From: Stropharia rugosoannulata
Lineage: Eukaryota; Basidiomycota; Agaricomycetes; Agaricales; Strophariaceae
Assembly (NCBI GenBank): GCA_028532985.1
Contig: JANCIK010000012.1
Span: 2,604,001-2,668,000, forward strand
Direction of reading: 5' to 3'
Length of the DNA: 64,000 bases
Both the position numbers and the translations under genes were made by a program. The notes beneath the pieces were generated by a model. That model searched no databases. It saw nothing but the letters and a program-made list of their open reading frames with translations, and was not told the DNA's origin. Numbering within the stretch: the first letter of the stretch is position 1; each line of letters opens with the position of its first letter. Below are positions 56,950 to 64,000 of the stretch, piece after piece.

Positions 56950-57206
56950 CAATAAGTCAATAATAGCCATTGATAAAAGAAGACGTGAAAGTGCTCACAG
57001 GAACAGACGAAGTTATTCTGGACAAGACTAAATGTGTTGACCTGAGGGATAGTTGTACACGGAACGGGAACTTTACCACCGGCTAGAGTAAAAAGAGCAT
57101 CTGCGTTATTGCAGTCGTTCGGCGGCTGGAGGTTTACAGTCCAGACAGATGCTGCCTGGGATGTACCAATGAGAAATAAAGACGACAAGAAGGGGAAAAA
57201 CATCAT
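56950..57206 (-). CDS. Small secreted protein, first exon(s)
   Basis: The ATG is at 57206 (MMFFPFLSSLFLIGTSQA), giving a typical signal peptide with likely cleavage after SQA. The mature part begins ASVWTVNLQPPNDCNNADAL and continues to VPCTTIPQ. A GT donor (gtcaacac) follows, so the protein continues after an intron in the region 56780-56960, where a Cys-containing frame (CTEQAVASSAVGSCDSIGG) is seen. I could not fix the exact 3' exons, and the end given is approximate. It belongs to the broad class of short cysteine-containing secreted proteins of Agaricomycetes. It converges on the reductase gene, whose stop lies about 390 bp away. Function unknown. Confidence 0.5.
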
Positions 57207-57215
57207 CTTTGACAC

Positions 57216-58171
57216 AGATTAATTAATGCACGCACGGTATATATAACGAATGACAATCAATGGGGGACGCTTGCGATTTGCTTGGTATACGTATACCAGG
57301 CTCGGAGTTGTCTGAGTATGTACATGTTTTCTTCAGGTAGTGTCAACCGCTGTCAAGTGCCACAAGATTTTGAATTGTATCCTAGAGCCAAACTCGATAG
57401 AGTCGAAAACATATCATAAGTCAGAGCTATCGGGCGCCGCACTGTCATCATGAAGGTGTAAGGAGAGCTTCAGGGCACATGCATGATATGTCGGTATTCT
57501 CATGGATCAGTGAAGGATACAATGCGCGAGCCTCTTGCTGTGGGAGTCGCCTACGCAGTAGTTCTCATCTGCAGCAAGCAGTCGACATATCGTGAGTACG
57601 CCTGACAGTTTGATATTCTCATTTTATCTGAAGAAGTTCATGATGTCATTACTGAGCGCTGGGCATTTTCAAGGATCTGACCTGAGTGTCAAAGCCTGGT
57701 ATTCACTCCTATTAGAGCAACTTGTACGAGAGCTGTAGTACTAGTAGTTATTCGGATAGAGATTACCCTCCTACGGTCAAGTAACATAACTGCCCGCGTT
57801 CCGGTTACCTTTGATCAGCTGCTGCACTGCGCAACTCCGAATATTGCATGGCTTATGCTCTGTGGGAGCCCACGAGGACTGTTAAACCTCGGCTGATGAG
57901 TCAACCTCTCACACTCGTGCCGGATTCCAGACTGTCAATATGTGATTCCCCACAGACAATCAGTCACCCTTGTACGTACTGGAGATGAAATCTTGGACCC
58001 GGGAAAGTATTGCGACCAACTAGGGCCGGGCCACATGGCCAGGAATGAGGAAGTTCGACTCATTAATACCTATGGAAATGGTCAGAAATAGAGCGTAAGG
58101 CACCAGGCCGAGACGTCGTTCAAATAAGCTGAAATACCCACTTATAAAATACAGGTCACACGTACAAGTTC
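57216..58171. other. Intergenic, no gene supported
   Basis: About 950 bp between the secreted-protein gene and the DUF6699-like gene. Only short frames are present and nothing was recognised. Confidence 0.5.
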
Positions 58172-58914
58172 CTACACCGGTCTCGTCTTTATCTCCCATA
58201 TGCCTTTCCCCCGCCTTACCAGCCCTTCAAAAAGACAGTCCGCTCCAAGAAAATCGACTCTGAGTGCACCGAGAGGCACGAGTTCTGGGTGATTCCGACA
58301 ACGAACTTCGAACGACCTGGTAATTTTAGCTCGTTCTAATTCTCCCAACGCCGTATTCCAGAAATGCTTTGCTTGAATTTGAGTCTGAAGCTGGGCGCTT
58401 AACGCCTCCAGTACGTCCGAGATCATGATTCCATTGGGGTGCGTCGCTACGATGTCTACGTACCACGGCAGACTGGGGTGGAACAAGCGCATTGAAGTCG
58501 CCGAGGGCTGGAATGCGAGTTGCGCGAGGTCAATGCTGTTATGCGGGCGGTCAAGAGTGGGAAAGAGCATGGGAGTCGGAGGGCCTCGTAGATCAAGATG
58601 TACGGGTGGGTGGTGCAGCCTGTACTGGAGAAGGGGGTGGACCTCTCTATGCATAGTGTCTTTCCAATCTAGCCCATATCGTTTAGATTAGATTACTGCG
58701 ATGATTACTAGAGGAAAAACGTACAATAAATATCTGTCGCGGGAAGAAAGACTGTTGGTAGTAGCCCGAGCAGTTTCCATAACCATCCCTCCCTCGTGAA
58801 ATCTGCGCGCCAGTCCCTAGGGCGCCTTGCCAGATTATATTGGTTCCACTGTTCCCCGGCCTGCTGCGTCCATGGTGTTACGAAACCGCCGGCCGTCCCG
58901 GCTCCCCACGACAT
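58172..58914 (-). CDS. DUF6699-like protein
   Basis: Two exons, 58914-58725 and 58668-58172, separated by a 56 bp GT-AG intron (donor gtacgt, phase 1), encode 228 residues. Exon 1 starts MSWGAGTAGGFVTPWTQQAG and is Trp/Gly-rich. Exon 2 has HPLLQYRLHHPPVHLDLRGP, MRLFHPSLPWYVDIVATHPN, GIMISDVLEALSAQL, and the end RVDFLGADCLFEGLVRRGKG. This succession (VHLDLR-P-P, a PW-IDV-like strand, a helix with DVL--L, then RVDFL-G---F-GL) is what I associate with DUF6699, a domain frequent in Agaricomycetes and of unknown function. The family name is from memory, not from a search. Confidence 0.75.
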
Positions 58915-59029
58915 AATCCGGGCGTCCTTGAGAGAGCTTAGGTTTAACTATGTAATTGGAGTCGAAGACACTAAGAGAGCAGTGACATTCGAGTGATAAC
59001 GGGAAGAAACGGCTTGTCGGTGTTTAAGT

Positions 59030-59653
59030 ATGTACGACGGTCTTCGCAAGGTCCGACTCTGCCTCGCCCCTTGCGGCGTACCCCGCGTGGCCTGCCTCGC
59101 GGTTTTCTTATTATGTTCATTGCCGTGCTGGCATGCCTTAAGCGGATATGTGATGATGCGTCGCCATATCAAGCTATACCGGATGAATGTTTCGAGTGTC
59201 GAGATGAGTGCGCGAGGCCGAGACGTGGTGGACGAGGTCGAAGGGGGGAGGAAGCGCCTGGGGATAGGCAGATTAAATGACAACATTGGTACATCCCTTC
59301 TCGCGATTTCAGCAGGCCGTTACTTCAAACGCACCGTAAGACGCTCACCAGCATCACCTCGTCCCAGCCCATCCACGTCGGTTGTTGATTCCACCTCGTT
59401 GCGGTCTTCTTCCACTCTTGTGCTACGTCATCCCCGTCTGGGCCTCTGCTACTCTGACTTTAACAAACAATCCCTCTTCTCTACGATTCATGCCATGTGG
59501 GTGAAGCTTCTGAATAGCCGGGGAGACATGAATTGGTCGTACCGACATTGCGAGATAGCCTATACGCGACTACGCCTACAACAGAGCTGTAAGTGTCGTA
59601 GCAACCCGCCCTGTCCTATGTACGCTTCGAGAAGGCAGGCTGTGCGCGACTAG
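59030..59653 (+). CDS. Uncertain ORF of 207 codons
   Basis: Open frame with a hydrophobic patch (VACLAVFLLCSLPCWHAL) and Arg/Ser-rich remainder. I recognise no domain. Composition resembles translated GC-rich intergenic sequence, and no intron or homologous copy supports it. Listed only because it is the longest frame in this stretch. Confidence 0.15.
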   Translation: MYDGLRKVRLCLAPCGVPRVACLAVFLLCSLPCWHALSGYVMMRRHIKLYRMNVSSVEMSARGRDVVDEVEGGRKRLGIGRLNDNIGTSLLAISAGRYFKRTVRRSPASPRPSPSTSVVDSTSLRSSSTLVLRHPRLGLCYSDFNKQSLFSTIHAMWVKLLNSRGDMNWSYRHCEIAYTRLRLQQSCKCRSNPPCPMYASRRQAVRD

Positions 59654-60655
59654 CTGTGGAGAATGCTGTTTTAGTCATCATGGGGTGGATGTTGGTCGCC
59701 GAGGTTCAGTTCAACGTTCAAAGGTTGTTGATGACATGAAACGTGTGAACTACTGTAAACTAGGACCCCGAAATAGACTTAGACTCCTACAAATTAAACA
59801 CATCTGTATTGTCATTAGAGAACCCAAAATCTGACCCACCTTGCGACCGCCTTTCAATCCAACCGCTATGTCAACGACGCAACACTGTCCGTAATTCTAG
59901 TCAAAGTAAGTATTGAGCTCGAGCTGAGACCGTTGGATATTGATGCTAAGCTGCTCAGCTCACATGATGCTCCACAAGCTTTCAAATACTTGTTACAGTC
60001 TGCGCATATGCACTGGACTCCCTGTATATCCCAAACTTATCTAATCAAGGAGGCCCTTTTTTGCGTCGCGCATCAACTCCACCAGTACTAATCAACATCA
60101 CAGTCGTTTTCCTCGCAACAGTGCAAGTTTTATGCCATCGCTGTGTATGTGTCACTTTCTCCGGGAGTCTACTTACATGAGGCTCAACCCGTTCTTACCA
60201 AGTCACGGTACGCTTTCGTTACCGTGATTAGGTCCCAGCGACTGCAGGAAAACCGTTGCTTAGATGGTGGGATAACAATTTAGTTTGCCATGTCCATCTC
60301 TGATGCAGCGAGGAACATTTGCACGCATAGGCATCCATTAATTCCGCTATCTTAACCCACTTAAAAGCCAATATAAGCACCCGTCAAGACTGCAAACGCA
60401 CTTTTATCCTCTGCCTTGTAGCGAAGCTCACTGTTAGTGCTCCAGCAGCGTGTCCTCGACTTGTAACCGCTCGCAGCACTCAGGACCATCGCGATTCGCC
60501 GCCACTAACATGTTTTTCTGTAAGTTCAGGTAGGTGTCTCATCAAACATTTAACATATACAATTGTCTTGAAATACTGTACAAACAAGAAGCAAGGAAAC
60601 ATCGAAATATTTATTGTGATATTGTTGACGACAAAATAGGAAAATCAAGTCACAA
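59654..60655. other. Intergenic, no gene supported
   Basis: 1 kb downstream of the TPR-CHAT paralogue (which ends at 60656 on the minus strand). No frame or RNA gene recognised. Confidence 0.5.
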
Positions 60656-63092
60656 TCAGTATCCAAAATGGACATACGGAACCCAGGTCAAGAGTGACGA
60701 CTCATCATCTCTAAGCTTCTCTCGAACTTTCCTCGTGGCATCATCCAAGGCGTAGGCAGCGCGAGTACTGTCCAATCCTCCCGTTCCCATTTCATCGAGC
60801 AGATACTGATAGAAGAATTTGGCGAAATCTGGCCCATACGTATCGGAGATACTCCACATCGTACCAACCACCCCGCGATATCCAGACGCGAGCATACCAG
60901 CAGCAAGATGAACGGCCTCGTCCGACAATTCAAGGTCGCCTTTGCTTGTTTGGCACGCCGACAGGAAAGCAAATTCAGGGCTTGGAATCTTCTGTCGTAT
61001 TATCTCGAGAAGCTCAAGACGACCATCATGAAGATGAACACCACTCTGTAGAGGGTCTGATCTGTCCTGAGTTCCATGACAAGCGAAGTGAACCCAGCCA
61101 TGAGAGGCCATCTCGGACTTCACTCTGTCTACAGTAGCTTCAGCATTTTCCAACAGCAATGTGTTGACGTGCTGTTCTTCCTCCATCATGGCTTTAATTG
61201 CGTGCGTCTCTGTTGTAGTTTCAGGTAACGGGCTAAAACCTGGTGTGTTGGGCTGGCTCACGACGAGCATCTTGGTAGTACCCGACGACGTGGTTGAGGC
61301 GGCGAATTTCTCACTAACAGAGCCGACAGTCGGCGTGTAAGATGAAACGACATAGTCGGATACGCAGGATCCTGGCTCGTAGGCTGAGCCATAGATTCCA
61401 GCTGCATGGAGAGGGAGGAATGAGAAGGGGCCAGTTGGACACCACCATAACCGCGGACGATTTGAAGACATTGGAGGGATCTGTTATAAACGTGAACATC
61501 AGTATATCTGCTATAAGTGAATGTCTGAGATACCTCACCGAGAATGCCAGTGTTTCGAAGATAGGTTGAACTACTTTGCACCAAAGTTCTTTCAGAAGAC
61601 CCGACATGGATGACTCCTTGCGGCTTCTTCGGTAACCTGAAAGGCGCTCCTCATCCTCAACATCGCGGTAATGAAGGATCTCCGACTGTAGCATATTCTG
61701 CAGTTTTTCAGCATCCTCGAGACTAAAGTTTTCCAAAGAAATGTGCAGAGGACTCTCGGCGCCAGCTATGAGTGCAAGGGCACTGCACCATGAGTTATAA
61801 GCGGCAAGTATGATGATCGGACCATCTTCAGGTATGGAGGAAAGTATGCTGCTACACTTTGGTGGTTTCAAAAACTCATGGAAATCTGGAAGTTCGCGAA
61901 TTTCACCGAGGATTTGTTTGAATTCTGTAGCATGGAGGGTATGATTTAACGAGCTGTCCTGCTGGGTAATCTCCTGTGCAAGTGTATCAAGTGAAGCAGA
62001 AAGGGACATTATTGAACGCGATCCATAGGACTCTAAAGCAGTTGCAACCTTTATGAAGCGATCAGCTAATTCTCGATTTCCGCTCATGAGTTTGTCAATT
62101 GGCGTTCGGAGCTGACCGAGTTGATTCCACACCAGGCAGCGTCCTTGTTCAAGCCACTCCAGAGCAAGATCTTCTTTATCTACAACGAATGCAAAACCAA
62201 CAGCAAGGTTCAGAAGGTCGGAGGAATCAGTTATGTTGGAATAACGGCGGTCAATTGTCTGCTCCAGCCCTGCAGTATCTGCAAGCAGATCAATAGCAAT
62301 GGAGAAATAAGTCAAGCACTCCATATTATCTTCCGGTTTTCTATCTTGTAGAGACATTATAGCCGCATAAGTGGCGCATCGCAGACGCATAAACGGATGG
62401 CCATTTGACGCAGTACCATTAGCAAATGATGTATGACTGTGCTCAGCATCAGAATTGTCGCCGAGGCATTCAAAACGGAGCTTGTATGCTTCTCCGAGAT
62501 TGTTGTATTGAGGAGCAAGAGCAGCGTTATCTGAAGGAGTGCATTGAGTAGCCTTCTGGAATTGTAAAATGGCATGATCGATATCCTGAATATCTCCAGT
62601 CTGCCGAAATCGACACATGTATGCGTGTCCAAGGTTATCGCGAAAAGAGAAAAGATCAGAGTAATCTGAAGGAGTGGATTGAATGGCCTTCTGGAGGTAT
62701 GAAATAGCATGGTCGATGTCCTTAATATTTGCGCTGTGTTGAAAGCGAGACTTGTATGCATTTCCAAGATTGTTGCACCGCGCAAGAAAGCTAACATGAT
62801 CGGTTGGAGTGGATTGGACGGTATCGCAGAGGTATGAAATGGCATGCTCAATATCTTGAATATTTCCGCTGTGTTTGAATCGAGACGTATACGCAACCCC
62901 AAGGTTGTTACAGTGCCCCAGAAAATCAGCGTGATCAGATGGAGTGGATTGGACGGCATCTAAAATGTATGCAATAGCACGCTCAATATCCTCTTTATCT
63001 CCAGTTCGCTGAAAGCGACACATGTATGCGCTCCCGAGGTTGTTGGAGCATAATGGAAGGGTGGAATGACCAGATAGGGTAGATTCAACCAC
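60656..63092 (-). CDS. TPR-CHAT protein, paralogue with unresolved 5' end
   Basis: Exon 63092-61539, a 58 bp GT-AG intron (61538-61481) and exon 61480-60656, in phase. Five TPR-like units (NLGSAYMCRFQRTGDKEDIE and so on, 40 residues each) precede a linker with LALEWLEQGRCLVWNQLGQL. The CHAT domain follows, with predicted catalytic His in HFACHG and Cys in LSACQT and an end WVPYVHFGY. The intron position matches the paralogue at 35158-36971. An in-frame TAG lies directly upstream of 63092 and reads as a splice acceptor (attag), so either a further upstream exon exists or the gene is 5'-truncated; the first internal ATG is near 63023. The catalytic domain is intact. It probably represents the intact or shortened sister of the gene disrupted by element A. 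Confidence 0.85.
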
Positions 63093-64000
63093 CTAATGCG
63101 ACCACTTCTGTGCACATACTTAGCTAACTAGCACAGAACATGTGTGCAAGAAGTCTTCTTATTAGCACGTTCTAATGTGCACAAGCTCTGCTAACAGAGT
63201 CCACCACCCCCTGGCGCAACAGTGCTTCTCGGAAGGACCGGCTTGTTGCCAGCTGCTGCCACACGCTGCGGCACGTCACGGCATGGATGGAAGATTTTTC
63301 GCAACTGGTTCCGCGCCGCACTTGAGCGGCACTGCGCTCACTGCTCAGTTGCTCGCAAGTATTGGGACGGGTTATCGGCTAACACAAAATTTGAAAGTAA
63401 TGATATTGCATTTAAATATTGTCTCAGTCGAGGCGTGATGACACCTCGCACTCAGGCTTCAGTAGCTCGAGCGTAGTTAGACATGAATGTATGTTTAGTG
63501 TATGTGTGTAGAGTATTTGAGAGTGCATATAAAATCATTTCGAGTTTCCCTGTACTCGTGTGCCGTGTACATGCGAGCCAACCACTCAAGATATTAAATA
63601 TCAGTGTTTCTGCACAGGACCAATACAATTTCAACAAAAAATCTACATCATTTTTGACGCCTGCTGTAGAGTTTGACATAACTTTCACACGAGCGATTTT
63701 CCGCTAGAACTTAGGGGTTGGGTGAATGTGCCAACCTACGCTCTGTTGAGTGTAAAATATGGCTACTTAAAAACCAACTAGATATTTTCTCATTATAAGG
63801 TATACAATAATCAATAATGGTCGATGATCGCGCCCTATTAAATGAGGGCATCGAGATAATAAAAGTGCGTTCTCACGCCTCGGACCTAGCCGACACCGCG
63901 GAGTTGTCCACATACAACTCAATGAGGTCGCACACGGGTCGCACACGGGTCGCACACATTTACATCGCATACGAGGTTGCATTATACGGGTAGTTTTTGC
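63093..64000. other. Upstream region of the TPR-CHAT paralogue, no gene supported
   Basis: No TPR-coding continuation was found. A triplicated 11 bp unit (GTCGCACACGG) lies at about 63928-63958. Remaining frames are short. Confidence 0.45.

Overview
The window looks like an Agaricomycete (mushroom-forming basidiomycete) chromosome. Support: genes with many 48-65 bp introns, TPR-CHAT proteins, an F-box-like protein, a DUF6699-type protein and a basidiomycete-style adenylate-forming reductase. All identifications are from reading the sequence; no database was searched.

Layout. (1) 233-3267 and 35158-36971 are the two halves of one TPR-CHAT gene. It is split in a coding exon by a Ty3/gypsy-like LTR retrotransposon, element A (3268-35153, LTRs about 1.21 kb, TSD CCGT). 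(2) A second, related retrotransposon, element B (14317-30282, LTRs 1392 bp, TSD ACGA), is nested inside A. Each element is about 15.9 kb without the other, and the LTR pairs are almost identical, so both insertions are recent. (3) 36972-60655 is host sequence: repeat-rich intergenic DNA, an F-box-like gene (41361-42680, minus), a C2H2-type zinc-finger gene (47608-49806, minus), an intact 16-exon A-T-R adenylate-forming reductase (52471-56559, plus), a small secreted protein (minus, ending near 57206) and a DUF6699-like gene (58172-58914, minus). (4) 60656-63092 (minus) is a second TPR-CHAT gene, a paralogue of the interrupted one, lacking a recognisable 5' end.

The most unusual content is in the two retrotransposons. 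Downstream of gag, protease and RT-RNaseH-integrase, both carry the same four spliced genes on the opposite strand (called X1-X4 here), with matching order, matching intron positions where compared and clearly related proteins. Each element is also peppered with its own short motif: TGCGCGCA(T/G)CGCA-like in A, (T)CAGCGGA/TCCGCTGA-like in B. The motifs lie in LTRs, introns, spacers and coding exons, often at homologous positions but in the family-specific version. X4 carries a six-cysteine module resembling a Zn2Cys6 cluster with an enlarged first loop. A reasonable hypothesis is that the antisense cassette encodes a protein that recognises copies of its own family through these motifs, comparable in logic to the VANC anti-silencing proteins of plant VANDAL transposons. 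That is inference, but the antisense cassette and the motif partition are directly visible.

The sense genes of both elements appear to be three separate cistrons with stop-restart junctions (TGA-5 nt-ATG, then the overlapping TGATG). A has two pol frameshifts and B has one protease-region frameshift; every X1-X4 exon I traced reads open.
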